From an uncultured SAR86 cluster bacterium (GTDB lineage Bacteria > Pseudomonadota > Gammaproteobacteria > Magnimaribacterales > Magnimaribacteraceae), in the NCBI GenBank assembly GCA_937773605.1, contig CALJVP010000009.1:31651-95650 (forward strand): a stretch of 64,000 bases of DNA, read 5' to 3'. Positions 18,288-27,730 of this stretch are shown here, one piece after another. Numbering within the stretch: position 1 is the stretch's first letter; every line of letters begins with the position of its first letter. The notes beneath the pieces are model-generated. The model had not been told where the DNA came from. It was given only the letters and a program-made list of their open reading frames with translations, and did not search any database. The position numbers and the translations under genes are program-made.

Positions 18288-19208
18288 ATGCTTGCTCAAA
18301 GGACATTATCCAACTCAATTAAAGCCTTCGGCATAGGACTCCATAGCGGCAACCCAATAACATTAACTCTGAAACCTGCGGAACCTGATACTGGTATAAT
18401 TTTCAGGAGAGTTGATTTAGACCCTGTCGTAGAAATCAAAGCCAGAGCAGAAAATGTTGGCGATACCACCCTATCTACCTCGTTGACTTGGGAGGATGTA
18501 AAAGTATCTACAGTGGAACACTTGCTTTCAGCCATGGCAGGATTGGGCATTGACAACGCTTATGTTGAAGTCAATGGCCCTGAAATACCTATCATGGATG
18601 GCAGCGCAGGTCCCTTTGTCTTCCTTATTCAATCGGCTGGACTTCACGAACAAGACGCACCCAAAAAATTTATCAGGATAAAGGAGACCGTAAGAGTTCC
18701 ATACGGTGATGCCTGGGCTCAAGTATCTCCTTTTCATGGTTTTAAAGTTGCCTTCACCATGATCTATGATCATCCAGTACATAAGCAACATGCGACGACT
18801 GCCTCTATTAACTTCAACAGCACTTCTTTTGTTAAAGAAGTAAGCAGAGCCAGGACATTTGGTTTTATGAGTGAATTAGAAACGCTCAAAGAAAATAACT
18901 TAGCACTCGGAGCGAGTGAAAAGAATGCAATAGCGATTGGCGATGAAGAAATACTTAATGACGACGGGTTAAGGCTTGAGAATGAGATGATAAAACATAA
19001 AATTCTAGATTCTATTGGTGACCTGTACCTTCTTGGACACAATCTTGTAGGCTCATTTGAAGGATATAAATCAGGTCATACAGTTAATAATGGCTTATTA
19101 AGAGAATTAATTGCAAGACCTGAAACCTGGGAAGTTGTAACTTATGATGATCCCAATACATCACCTATCAATTACTTAGATCCAATTATTGATCCAAGCT
19201 CTGGATAG
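18288..19208 (+). CDS. lpxC: UDP-3-O-acyl-N-acetylglucosamine deacetylase
   Basis: Zn-dependent deacetylase, the committed step of lipid A synthesis in the cytosol, which shows a Gram-negative cell with LPS. The 306 aa match E. coli (305). Zinc ligands are visible as His78 in STVEHLLSA and the [14 protein letters not shown] motif; the catalytic KSGHTVNN lies near residue 262. The acyl-chain/substrate segment [10 protein letters not shown] is intact. Here lpxC precedes secA directly (as in enterobacteria) but follows rlmB rather than the ftsZ cluster. Confidence 0.97.
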   Translation: MLAQRTLSNSIKAFGIGLHSGNPITLTLKPAEPDTGIIFRRVDLDPVVEIKARAENVGDTTLSTSLTWEDVKVSTVEHLLSAMAGLGIDNAYVEVNGPEIPIMDGSAGPFVFLIQSAGLHEQDAPKKFIRIKETVRVPYGDAWAQVSPFHGFKVAFTMIYDHPVHKQHATTASINFNSTSFVKEVSRARTFGFMSELETLKENNLALGASEKNAIAIGDEEILNDDGLRLENEMIKHKILDSIGDLYLLGHNLVGSFEGYKSGHTVNNGLLRELIARPETWEVVTYDDPNTSPINYLDPIIDPSSG

Positions 19209-19273
19209 TTTTTAACTATATTCAGATACTTCCTCACGCAAATTGATAGAATTTGTTCCGTAATAGAAATTTT

Positions 19274-21976
19274 ATGGCGATATTAGAAAAAATATTTGGC
19301 TCTCGTAGTCAAAAAGTAATAAAAAAGATTAAACCATTAATTAAAAAAATTAATGCGCTTGAAGATGCCTATGGCAATTTAAGTGATTCGGAACTCCTAA
19401 ATCATAGAGAAATTTTTATAGGACGTTTCAAAGAAGGAGAAAGCTTAGATGATCTTCTGCCAGAAGCTTTTGCCACTGTCCGAGAGGTAAGTAAAAGACA
19501 GTTAGGGTTGAGGCCATACGATTGTCAGATGATTGGGGGCGTGGCACTTCACAACTGTCAAATAGCTGAAATGGCTACTGGAGAAGGTAAAACTCTTGTG
19601 GCCACATTACCCATTTATCTTAACTCAATAACAAACAGAACTGTGGTTTTGGTTACCGTGAATGACTACTTGGCACAAAGAGATGCAAACTGGATGGGTC
19701 CACTTTATAAAAACTTAGGAATGTCAGTTTCCTCAGTTGTATCAGGACAGAGTCCTGAGGATAGGCAAAAGTCCTATTCATCAAATGTTATTTATGCAAC
19801 AAATAATGAACTGGGTTTTGACTACCTTAGAAATAACATGGTTCTTTCCAAAACAGAAAGAGTTATGGAAGACTGCTTCTATGCAATCGTAGATGAAGTT
19901 GATTCAATCTTAATCGACGAAGCAAGGACTCCTCTTGTTATTTCAGGTCCGGCTGAAGATACTTCTAGAACCTATCAACAAATTAGTCAATTTATACCTC
20001 AACTTAAACAACAAGCTGTTTTAGAAGAGGGAGAGGAAATTACTCCAGAACAAGTGGGTGACTTTTTAATTGATGAGAAATCAAAGCAAGTTGAATTAAC
20101 TGATAAAGGACATGACCGAGTAGAGAGCTTACTAAAACAAGCGGGTATGATAGAAAAAGATCAAAGTCTTTATTCTTCGAATAACCTTAAATTGCTCCAT
20201 TACATTCAATCGTCCTTAAGAGCACATTTTCTTTTTAAGAAGGATATAGATTACATGTTGCAAGAAAATCAGATTGTTTTAATAGATGAAAATACAGGCA
20301 GAGCAATGCCCGGTCGTCGTCTTGCAGATGGTCTGCATCAAGCAATTGAGCAAAAAGAAGGCGTTCCTATACAAATGGAAAGTCAGACGTTAGCTTCTTG
20401 TACCTTCCAAAATTACTTTAGACAATTTGAGAAGTTATCAGGAATGACTGGGACTGCAGCAACCGAATCCCAGGAATTTGCAGAAATATATGGATTGAGT
20501 GTTCTTGAAGTTCCAACCAATAAACCAATGGTTAGAAAAGATAATAATGATTTGGTTTATTTAACTGAAGACGAAAAATACGAAGCTGTGGTGAAAGAAA
20601 TCGATCAGTACAGAAAGAAAGGCAATCCTGTTCTTGTTGGAACAGCCTCACTTGAAAGTTCAGAGATGGTTTCTAAACTGCTACAAAATAAAAAGATAGA
20701 GCATCAAGTTCTTAATGCTAAAAACCATGCAAGAGAAGCTGAAATAATTTCACAAGCTGGAAAACCAAACGTAGTTACCATTGCCACTAATATGGCCGGC
20801 AGAGGAACTGACATAGTTCTTGGTGGAAATTGGGAGGCTGAATTTGAAAATAACGGAAATCAAGATGAGTCAATTAAGAAAAAATTCCAGCAAGACTGGA
20901 AGAAGCTTAATGCTACGGTAATTGAAGCCGGTGGATTGCACGTTATTGGAACTGAGCGCAATGAATCAAGAAGAATGGATAATCAGCTTAGAGGTAGGTC
21001 AGGAAGACAAGGAGATCCAGGTTCCTCAAGGTTCTACATATCATTAGAAGACAGTTTAATGAGAATTTTTGCTTCGGATCAATTTAAAAATATCATGGAA
21101 CGAGTTGGAATGGATAAAGGAGAATCAATTGAGCATCGTATGCTGACTGGTGCAATTGAGAGAGCTCAAAAAAGGGTTGAAGGAAGAAATTTTGATATAA
21201 GAAAGATGCTTCTTGAATATGATGATATGGCTAATGAACAAAGGCAGATCATCTACTCTCAAAGAAATACAATTTTAGAAGCAGATGTCATTACGGATTT
21301 GCTTGATTCGATGAGAGAGAACGTTATTGAAACTGAAATCTTAAATTTTAAAGATGAAAATGCTCCTTTGAGTAATTGGAATCTTGATGGAATTGAAAAT
21401 TCTCTAGCCAATATTTTTGGCCATAATTTTTTAATAAGAGACTGGTTAAAGGAAGATAAAAATCTTGATGAAGAAGCTCTGATTAGCAGAATATTTAATC
21501 AATCCACAAGCCTCTACAAAGAAAAAGGAAATAGTATTGGTCCTGCAATGAGGGACTTTGAGAAGCAAATTTTACTCCAAATTATAGACAATTCTTGGAA
21601 AGATCACCTTGGTGCGGTTGATTCTTTAAGACAAGGAATAGGTCTTAGAAGCTACGGAAACAAGAACCCTAAATTAGAATTTAGAAGAGAATCCTTTGAG
21701 TTGTTTGAATCTTTACTACAAAAAATAAGGCACGAAGGGGTGAGATTCCTATCTAGAGTTGAGATAGAGAAAACCAGTCATGAAGACGTCACTCTCTCTA
21801 GAGATGAAAGAAAGGAAACATTGCATCATGAGACTGCTTCAGCTTTTGATAATACGCAACAAAATCCTGTCATTACCAATAACCAAGATACAGCTTCCAG
21901 CCAGACTTCAGGCAATAGAAGGCTCAGAAGAGCAGAAGCAAAAATGGCAAGAAAGAACTCTAAGAAGAAAAAGTAG
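19274..21976 (+). CDS. secA: Protein translocase ATPase SecA
   Basis: ATPase motor that pushes preproteins through SecYEG. I take the ATG at 19274 (MAILEKIFGSRSQK), matching the family N-terminus, instead of the TTG at 19253; this gives 900 aa. Walker A is MATGEGKT (residues 100-107), Walker B/DEAD-like motif is VDEVDSILIDEARTPL, and motif VI is QLRGRSGRQGDPG. The C-terminus ends in a basic stretch (RRLRRAEAKMARKNSKKKK) and lacks the usual zinc-binding CxCxSGxxxxxCH motif used for SecB and lipid contacts. The other frames do not encode it, so it is not a simple frameshift. Two bases separate its stop from argJ. Confidence 0.97.
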   Translation: MAILEKIFGSRSQKVIKKIKPLIKKINALEDAYGNLSDSELLNHREIFIGRFKEGESLDDLLPEAFATVREVSKRQLGLRPYDCQMIGGVALHNCQIAEMATGEGKTLVATLPIYLNSITNRTVVLVTVNDYLAQRDANWMGPLYKNLGMSVSSVVSGQSPEDRQKSYSSNVIYATNNELGFDYLRNNMVLSKTERVMEDCFYAIVDEVDSILIDEARTPLVISGPAEDTSRTYQQISQFIPQLKQQAVLEEGEEITPEQVGDFLIDEKSKQVELTDKGHDRVESLLKQAGMIEKDQSLYSSNNLKLLHYIQSSLRAHFLFKKDIDYMLQENQIVLIDENTGRAMPGRRLADGLHQAIEQKEGVPIQMESQTLASCTFQNYFRQFEKLSGMTGTAATESQEFAEIYGLSVLEVPTNKPMVRKDNNDLVYLTEDEKYEAVVKEIDQYRKKGNPVLVGTASLESSEMVSKLLQNKKIEHQVLNAKNHAREAEIISQAGKPNVVTIATNMAGRGTDIVLGGNWEAEFENNGNQDESIKKKFQQDWKKLNATVIEAGGLHVIGTERNESRRMDNQLRGRSGRQGDPGSSRFYISLEDSLMRIFASDQFKNIMERVGMDKGESIEHRMLTGAIERAQKRVEGRNFDIRKMLLEYDDMANEQRQIIYSQRNTILEADVITDLLDSMRENVIETEILNFKDENAPLSNWNLDGIENSLANIFGHNFLIRDWLKEDKNLDEEALISRIFNQSTSLYKEKGNSIGPAMRDFEKQILLQIIDNSWKDHLGAVDSLRQGIGLRSYGNKNPKLEFRRESFELFESLLQKIRHEGVRFLSRVEIEKTSHEDVTLSRDERKETLHHETASAFDNTQQNPVITNNQDTASSQTSGNRRLRRAEAKMARKNSKKKK

Positions 21977-21978
21977 CC

Positions 21979-23172
21979 ATGAAAATAAATAATATTACTG
22001 GCATAAATATGGCGTCGGCGTCTAGTAACACTCGTTATGGCAAAAGAGATGATTCGCTACTGGTTTCAATAGAAAAAGGAAGCACCATCAGTGGTAAATT
22101 TACCAATAATAGTTTCAAATCTGCTCCCGTAATTACTGCGAAAGATCATTTAGAAAAATGCTCTGGAAAAGAAATCGTCTTAATGATTAATGCTGGAAAT
22201 GCAAACGCAGGAACAGGAAAAAAAGGAGCTAAGGACGTTCTGTCTTGCTGTAAATCTGTTGGTAAAGAAATGGGTATTAACCCTGAATCTGTATTGCCTT
22301 TTTCAACAGGGGTCATAGGAGAATACTTAAAGACAGATGAGTACATTGGCGCGTTTATTAAAGCATCTAAAAGACTTAAGTCTAATAATTGGAAACAAGC
22401 TGCCAGGTCAATACTCACAACTGATACGAAGCCTAAATTACTTTCAAGGATGATTAAAAATGGTTCAGAAGGAATTGCCGTGACTGGTTTTGCTAAGGGC
22501 TCCGGAATGATTCGACCTGATTTTGCGACCCTCTTAAGCTTTGTTTTTATTGATGCCAAAATAAATAGATCTCTTTTGGATAATATCCATAGCGAGGCTC
22601 TCTCAGAAAGCTTCAATAGAATAACTGTTGATGGAGATACTTCTCCCAACGACTCATCGGTTCTGGTGGCATCTGGAAGAACAAAAAGCCCTGTAAAAAG
22701 AGGCACAGCAATTGAAAGGAAGATTAGATCTGCCGTAATAGAAATCTACAAAGAATTAGCAGATGCATTAATAAAAGATGCCGAAGGCGCCACAAAGAAA
22801 ATTACCATTAAAGTCGTCCAAGCAAAAACTGAGAAGCAAGCCGAATCCGTTGCTTTTACAGTAGCTGAATCACCCCTTGTAAAGACGGCGATGTTTGGAA
22901 ATGATGCTAACTGGGGAAGAATACTTTCTGCTATTGGACGCTCACCTGAAGTTAATGATGTTTCTAAAACTTCCATACATTTGAACGGTGTTCCATTGGC
23001 TAAAAATGGCAACCTGCATCCTCAACACTCCGAATCAAAAGCTTCAAAGGCAATCACGAAAAAGAATCTAGAAGTGACCATAAAACTAGGTTTGGGAAAA
23101 AGTACTTTCTCAGTAATAACTTCAGATTTCTCAGAAGACTATTTATTAATTAATAGCGATTACAGAAGCTAG
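21979..23172 (+). CDS. argJ: Glutamate N-acetyltransferase / ornithine acetyltransferase ArgJ
   Basis: Transfers acetyl from N-acetylornithine to glutamate (and may also use acetyl-CoA), closing the cyclic arginine pathway. The 397-aa precursor self-cleaves; the site is the Ala-Thr bond in RPDFATLLS (A183-T184), so Thr184 becomes the nucleophile. FSTGVIGE and KGSGMI around the oxyanion hole are intact, and GNDANWGRILSAIGRS is the conserved C-terminal segment. Almost fused to secA (gap of two bases), so it is co-transcribed. Substrate range (mono- or bifunctional) cannot be told from sequence alone. Confidence 0.95.
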   Translation: MKINNITGINMASASSNTRYGKRDDSLLVSIEKGSTISGKFTNNSFKSAPVITAKDHLEKCSGKEIVLMINAGNANAGTGKKGAKDVLSCCKSVGKEMGINPESVLPFSTGVIGEYLKTDEYIGAFIKASKRLKSNNWKQAARSILTTDTKPKLLSRMIKNGSEGIAVTGFAKGSGMIRPDFATLLSFVFIDAKINRSLLDNIHSEALSESFNRITVDGDTSPNDSSVLVASGRTKSPVKRGTAIERKIRSAVIEIYKELADALIKDAEGATKKITIKVVQAKTEKQAESVAFTVAESPLVKTAMFGNDANWGRILSAIGRSPEVNDVSKTSIHLNGVPLAKNGNLHPQHSESKASKAITKKNLEVTIKLGLGKSTFSVITSDFSEDYLLINSDYRS

Positions 23173-23200
23173 TAACCAATAACTCTTGCGCAGCTAAAAG

Positions 23201-23383
23201 CTAGTGCTCAAATCCTTCATATTCTTCTGAATCTGTTACAGGATCACCGGCAATCCTGTGGCTTTCACTAGCCCAAGCTCCAAGATCTAATAACTGACAC
23301 CTAGCAGAACAAAAAGGTCTATGCTTGTTTTCCATGGACCATTCAGAAGGACTTTTACACTCGGGGCAATTAACTTTATTCAT
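23201..23383 (-). CDS. yacG: DNA gyrase inhibitor YacG (zinc protein)
   Basis: 60 aa with a four-Cys zinc site, CPEC near residues 6-9 and CSARC near 25-29, then [14 protein letters not shown], the family signature. E. coli YacG binds GyrB and inhibits gyrase. The C-terminal tail is acidic. It lies four bases after coaE, the conserved gammaproteobacterial coaE-yacG pair, and converges on argJ. Confidence 0.93.
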   Translation of the reverse strand: MNKVNCPECKSPSEWSMENKHRPFCSARCQLLDLGAWASESHRIAGDPVTDSEEYEGFEH

Positions 23384-23387
23384 AAAA

Positions 23388-23975
23388 TTAACACTGACTT
23401 AAATACTTTGTGTGTAAAACCATGACCTTCTCTTTTAAATCCTCCATGGAACCATCGTTGATTATAATTTCATCTGCTTGCTCAAGACGTTTCTTTCTAT
23501 CTATTTGGGCAGATATTATATTTTTTACTTGTTCTTCAGAAACGCCATCTCTTTTTGCAGTCCTTGCAATTTGGGACTCTTCAGGCACGTCTACTACAAG
23601 GACAAAAGAGCAGTAGCTTTTTTGTTCAGTCTCTAAAAGCAAAGGCGAAACCAATATGCAATAGGGACTCTCAGAGCTTTCTAACTGATCTTTTATATGT
23701 TCGGCTATTTTAGGGTGGAGCAATTTCTCGAGCCAGACTCTTTCTTCAGAATTGTTAAAAATAATCTCTCTAAGTTTTGCCCGGTCTAAGTTATTTCCTG
23801 AATCCAATACGTTATCCCCAAAGTGAGCTTGAATAGCATCCAAAGCAGGTTGCCCTTTTTCGACTACACGACGAGAGGAGACATCAGCATCAACAATGTC
23901 TATGCCTAGGCTTTTAAAAGTATCAGAAACGGCTGTCTTTCCACTGCCAATACCTCCGGTCAAACCAATTATCAT
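23388..23975 (-). CDS. coaE: Dephospho-CoA kinase
   Basis: Last step of coenzyme A synthesis: ATP-dependent phosphorylation of the 3'-OH of dephospho-CoA. The P-loop [11 protein letters not shown] lies at residues 4-14, followed by the family [17 protein letters not shown] and the lid/CoA-domain segment [10 protein letters not shown]. The 195 aa are slightly shorter than E. coli CoaE (206). The downstream yacG overlap context supports the call. Confidence 0.95.
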   Translation of the reverse strand: MIIGLTGGIGSGKTAVSDTFKSLGIDIVDADVSSRRVVEKGQPALDAIQAHFGDNVLDSGNNLDRAKLREIIFNNSEERVWLEKLLHPKIAEHIKDQLESSESPYCILVSPLLLETEQKSYCSFVLVVDVPEESQIARTAKRDGVSEEQVKNIISAQIDRKKRLEQADEIIINDGSMEDLKEKVMVLHTKYLSQC

Positions 23976-24017
23976 AGTGACCTAATATTATCAGATGGTA
24001 GTAATATTTTCTTTTGT

Positions 24018-24854
24018 TTATAGTACGGATTTTTTGAGGAACCTTATCGCTGATTCGGCAAAAATATCGTTCCTGTCTCCAGCTATCATATGGGCGGCTT
24101 CTTTGATTTCAACAAATTGAGCATGAGGTATTAGTTCAAAAAAGTTATCGACTTCATGCTGGGTAAGGACATTGCTTAAAGCTCCCTTGATAAGCAAAGT
24201 GGGTACACCGACTCCTTTAGCCAATTTGACTTGGTTTTCTTTGTAATTAGAGACATTGCTTTTAGATCTTCCTTCAATGAATCTCGGATCCCAATGCCAG
24301 TAATATCTTCCATCTTTCTTTAGCCTTAAATTTTTTTCAAGACCTTTGGTGTCTCGGGGTTTTTTTCTATGGGGTAAATAGCTTGATATTGCCAATGCAG
24401 CTTCTTCCAAACTTTTAAATCCTTCCTTACCGGAACTCATGAATTTAATAACTTGATCAGACCCCTCTTCATTAGGGTATAACCCAATATCAACCATCAC
24501 CAATGCTGAACACAAATCTCTTGTAGTGCTGTCTCCAGCTAAAGACAGGGATGCCATGCCGCCTAAAGATGCACCCACCAACGCTGCAGGTTTATCTAAT
24601 TGTTGAATTATGGAAGCCAAATCATCTTTATAGGCTTCTATAGAATAGTCTCCGTTGGTATCCCAATCGCTATCCCCATGTCCTCTTAAATCCAGAGCGA
24701 CAACATAAAATCCTGATTGGCTTAGTTTCTCTCCTGTTGAACCCCAAGCATGACGAGTTTGCCCACCTCCGTGTAAAAGTATGACAACCGGATCATTCAT
24801 AGACCCCCAAGTGCTAGTAACAATTTGTAATCCAGACGCAACTTTAAATTTCAT
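24018..24854 (-). CDS. Alpha/beta hydrolase
   Basis: 278 aa alpha/beta hydrolase. LHGGGQTRHAW holds the oxyanion region, ALDLRGHGDS follows, the nucleophile elbow is GASLGGM (Ser near residue 95), an acid follows in LIKGALSN or near it, and the catalytic His lies in EAAHMIAGD. No signal peptide, so cytosolic. The overall pattern resembles haloalkane/enol-lactone/peroxidase-type esterases; the substrate is unknown. It stands alone between coaE and the divergent Nramp-like gene. Confidence 0.85.
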   Translation of the reverse strand: MKFKVASGLQIVTSTWGSMNDPVVILLHGGGQTRHAWGSTGEKLSQSGFYVVALDLRGHGDSDWDTNGDYSIEAYKDDLASIIQQLDKPAALVGASLGGMASLSLAGDSTTRDLCSALVMVDIGLYPNEEGSDQVIKFMSSGKEGFKSLEEAALAISSYLPHRKKPRDTKGLEKNLRLKKDGRYYWHWDPRFIEGRSKSNVSNYKENQVKLAKGVGVPTLLIKGALSNVLTQHEVDNFFELIPHAQFVEIKEAAHMIAGDRNDIFAESAIRFLKKSVL

Positions 24855-24962
24855 CAGTAAGATTTATATTAGGAAATTAATAAAAGAAATGAATTGTTCC
24901 ATAAAATGATACAAAATCCACCATACTCGTAAATAAAAACTATCAAATAAAAAACACATCAA

Positions 24963-26297
24963 ATGAACTACCCTCCTAAATCCTTATGGGGCCGACTCAA
25001 ATACATCGGACCCAGCGTGATTGTTACCGGCAGTGTCGTTGGCAGCGGCTCAATTGTCATGACTCCTTTACTAGGTGCAGCAGCAGGATTTACTTTACTT
25101 TGGTGGCTTCTATTGAGCATGTGGAGCAAGCCAATTATTCAAGCTGAAATAAGCAGGTACATCGTAGTTACTAGAAAAACTTTTTTAGAGGCCTTTGCAG
25201 ATATGCCGGGTTTTAAAACCACCATAAAAGGTAAAACCACTTCATGGTTGGTCTGGTTTATGTTTATCGGGGTGGTGCCTTCAATAGCAGGAATGGGTGG
25301 TCTTGCGGGTGCAGTGGCTGAAGCGGGTCACATGATGATTCCTCAAATTAACGTAGCAGCATGGGTTGTGATTAGCTGTCTATTAACTTGGTTTATTCTT
25401 TATTGGGGGTCTTATCAAACTCTTGAAAGAATATTGCTTATGATGGTCTTGTTTTTCTCTTTAGTAACAATGGTCATAGCGTTCTCCATGCAAGCAACGC
25501 CATACGAAATTAATTCAACGCAAGTATACGAAGGCCTCTCTTTTAACTTCCCGATGGATCACCTCCCTCTGGCCTTGGCCGTCTTTGGATTTACAGGAAT
25601 AAGTTATGGAGAAATTATGGCTTACACTTATTGGTGCTTGGAGAAAGGTTATGCTCCAGATAACGAAGGGGACTTAGAAAAAACTAAAGGCTGGATAAAA
25701 GTAATGCAGACAGACGTCTGGGTAACTGTCATATTCATAACAATAGGAACCTTGCCCTTCTTTTTTCTTGGTGCTGGAGTTCTTCATCAAGTGCCTGAAT
25801 TACAAGAAGCACTCTCCAACAATTCATTTTGGGATATAGACATCATAGGAGCACTTCAAAATATGTTTGCTCTTGTGCTTGGAAGTTGGGCTAAATGGCT
25901 GTTTGTGGCCCTTGCATTCTTTGTTCTTTTTTCAACCCTACTTTCAGGCACAGCAGCATTTACCAGAACCATTGCAGATTATTTTATATCGACAGGATTA
26001 ATCCTAGAAAAAGAAGACACCAGATTAAAGCTTATAAAAATTATAGCTTTTGTTATACCCTTCCTTTCTGGAGTCTTCTATTTCATTCTTCCTAATCCAA
26101 TAACCTTATTTATTATTGCTGGTATTTGGGCAGCATTGGGTTTACCCATAGTTAACATAGGAGCGCTTTTCCTTATCAGTAAATTAGAAAAAGAACTTCA
26201 ACCTAAGACTGCTACAAAGATGATATTGTGGGCTACTCTTTGTTTTCAAGTATTCATTGGCTTCTTGCTACTAATTGATAACTTTAAAGGTATTTAG
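24963..26297 (+). CDS. Nramp (SLC11)-like transporter lacking canonical metal ligands
   Basis: 444 aa with about eleven hydrophobic segments. The first helix region (GPSVIVTGSVVGSGSIVMT) and the following GAAAGFTLLWWLL align with Nramp TM1-TM2, but the metal-binding DPGN is replaced by GSGS, and the TM6 MPH motif is replaced by GFTGISYGE. Known Nramp manganese/iron carriers need those residues, so a divalent metal role is doubtful; Mg-type or other Nramp-related solute transport is possible. The next gene, an aminotransferase, starts two bases later, which suggests an amino-compound substrate (inference). Confidence 0.75.
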   Translation: MNYPPKSLWGRLKYIGPSVIVTGSVVGSGSIVMTPLLGAAAGFTLLWWLLLSMWSKPIIQAEISRYIVVTRKTFLEAFADMPGFKTTIKGKTTSWLVWFMFIGVVPSIAGMGGLAGAVAEAGHMMIPQINVAAWVVISCLLTWFILYWGSYQTLERILLMMVLFFSLVTMVIAFSMQATPYEINSTQVYEGLSFNFPMDHLPLALAVFGFTGISYGEIMAYTYWCLEKGYAPDNEGDLEKTKGWIKVMQTDVWVTVIFITIGTLPFFFLGAGVLHQVPELQEALSNNSFWDIDIIGALQNMFALVLGSWAKWLFVALAFFVLFSTLLSGTAAFTRTIADYFISTGLILEKEDTRLKLIKIIAFVIPFLSGVFYFILPNPITLFIIAGIWAALGLPIVNIGALFLISKLEKELQPKTATKMILWATLCFQVFIGFLLLIDNFKGI

Positions 26298-26299
26298 AT

Positions 26300-27613
26300 A
26301 TGATTAAATGGCCATATTTACCGCAAGACTTGGGCTTAGAAATTACAAAGTCTGAAGGCGCTTATCTTTACACTAAAGAAGGTTTCAAAATTTTAGATGC
26401 AGCCGGAGGGGCTGTAGTTAATAACATTGGCTATGGCAGAGAAGAGGTTGCGGAAGTGATTAAAGAAAGTGCTATAAATAACACCTATGTCCTCCCTCCT
26501 TTTTTAACACCGGAAAGAGAAGAATTATTAGATGAATTAAGGGACCATTGGTTGCCGCCTCACCTGACTCGTATACACCTCTCTTCAGGAGGTTCAGAAG
26601 CAAACGAATCGGCTGTAAAAATGGCAATTCAATACCAAGCCAGCAGAGGGAAACCTGAAAAGAAAATCATCTTGACGCGGTCTCTTTCTTATCACGGTAC
26701 CACACTAAATATGTCGGGAATTTCAGGACACGCTGCAAGAAAAAGGGGCATGGAAAGCTACCTTCCTGGTGCTAAAACCATCGAAACTCCCTATCCGCTA
26801 AGGTGCCCTTTAGGAAGCTTTCATCCAGGAGCAAAAGGTTACTATTTGGATAATTTAAAAAAAGTTATACAACATTACGGAGCAGAAAATATTGCAGCGT
26901 TATTAATGGAACCTGTTAATGGATCCAGTGGAGGTGCGATCTACCCCCCGGAAGGTTATTGGGTTGAAGCTCAAAAAATACTTATTGAAAATGACATACT
27001 CTTAATAGCCGATGAAGTTATGACTGGATTTGGTAGAACAGGTTTCAAATTCTCTTGCGAGGATTACGAAATCAAACCCGATATCATGATTGCCGGCAAA
27101 GGTATGAGTTCAGGTTACGCAGCAATCTCAGGTACCTACAGCACAGATAAGATAGCCAACTCCATAATGGATGCCGGGTACTTAGTGATGTTTCATACTT
27201 TCGCTGCACTGCCATTATCTTGTGCAGCCGCAAATTCTGTTTTACAAATACTACGAAGAGAAAAACTGTGCGAAAAAGTTACGCCTCTTGGTGCAAGATT
27301 AAAACAAAAACTGACTGATGCATTAGATGAGCACCCTTTAGTCGCTGAAATCAGAGGAAAAGGCTTGCTAATAGGCATTGAAATAGTAAAAGATAAAGAA
27401 AAACTAATAAGTTTTGATGAACAAGAAAGAATAACTGATCAAATAATCAGCAAAGGTTTAGAAGAAGGTGTTCTGTTGTACCCAGGTGGAACTGGCGAAT
27501 ACAGAGACATAGTTTGTCTAGGACCTCCTTATATAATTGGGGAAGAAGAAATTGATCTAATAGTAGACACTCTGGTAAAAGTTCTTAATCACATCCAAGT
27601 CAAATATAACTAA
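26300..27613 (+). CDS. Class III PLP-dependent aminotransferase
   Basis: 437 aa fold-type I omega-aminotransferase. LIADEVMTGFGRTG precedes the Schiff-base Lys in IAGKGMSSGY; LSSGGSEANESAVKMA is the phosphate-binding region, and FHTFAALPLSCAAA resembles the cofactor pocket of the other subunit. Members act on omega-amino acids, beta-alanine, diamines, taurine or similar amines with pyruvate or 2-oxoglutarate. Two-base spacing to the preceding transporter indicates an uptake-plus-transamination unit. The exact amine is not readable from the sequence. Confidence 0.88.
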   Translation: MIKWPYLPQDLGLEITKSEGAYLYTKEGFKILDAAGGAVVNNIGYGREEVAEVIKESAINNTYVLPPFLTPEREELLDELRDHWLPPHLTRIHLSSGGSEANESAVKMAIQYQASRGKPEKKIILTRSLSYHGTTLNMSGISGHAARKRGMESYLPGAKTIETPYPLRCPLGSFHPGAKGYYLDNLKKVIQHYGAENIAALLMEPVNGSSGGAIYPPEGYWVEAQKILIENDILLIADEVMTGFGRTGFKFSCEDYEIKPDIMIAGKGMSSGYAAISGTYSTDKIANSIMDAGYLVMFHTFAALPLSCAAANSVLQILRREKLCEKVTPLGARLKQKLTDALDEHPLVAEIRGKGLLIGIEIVKDKEKLISFDEQERITDQIISKGLEEGVLLYPGGTGEYRDIVCLGPPYIIGEEEIDLIVDTLVKVLNHIQVKYN

Positions 27614-27730
27614 AACTCAAAAATGGCGGTCCTTCTGGTTAAGGATTATAACCACCCACTGACTAAGTTTTTCTACCTCCACAGCATGTTCAATGCAGTA
27701 CAATAAATCTAGAATTGAATTCTATAACTT

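Noticed and set aside
21780-21992. Hidden SEC-C zinc domain of SecA in another frame
   Set aside because: The alternative frame (70 aa) has no CxCxSG motif, so the domain is absent, not frameshifted.
22146-22706. 186-aa minus-strand ORF opposite argJ
   Set aside because: Longest shadow in the track, but argJ has all family motifs in this stretch and the antisense product resembles nothing.
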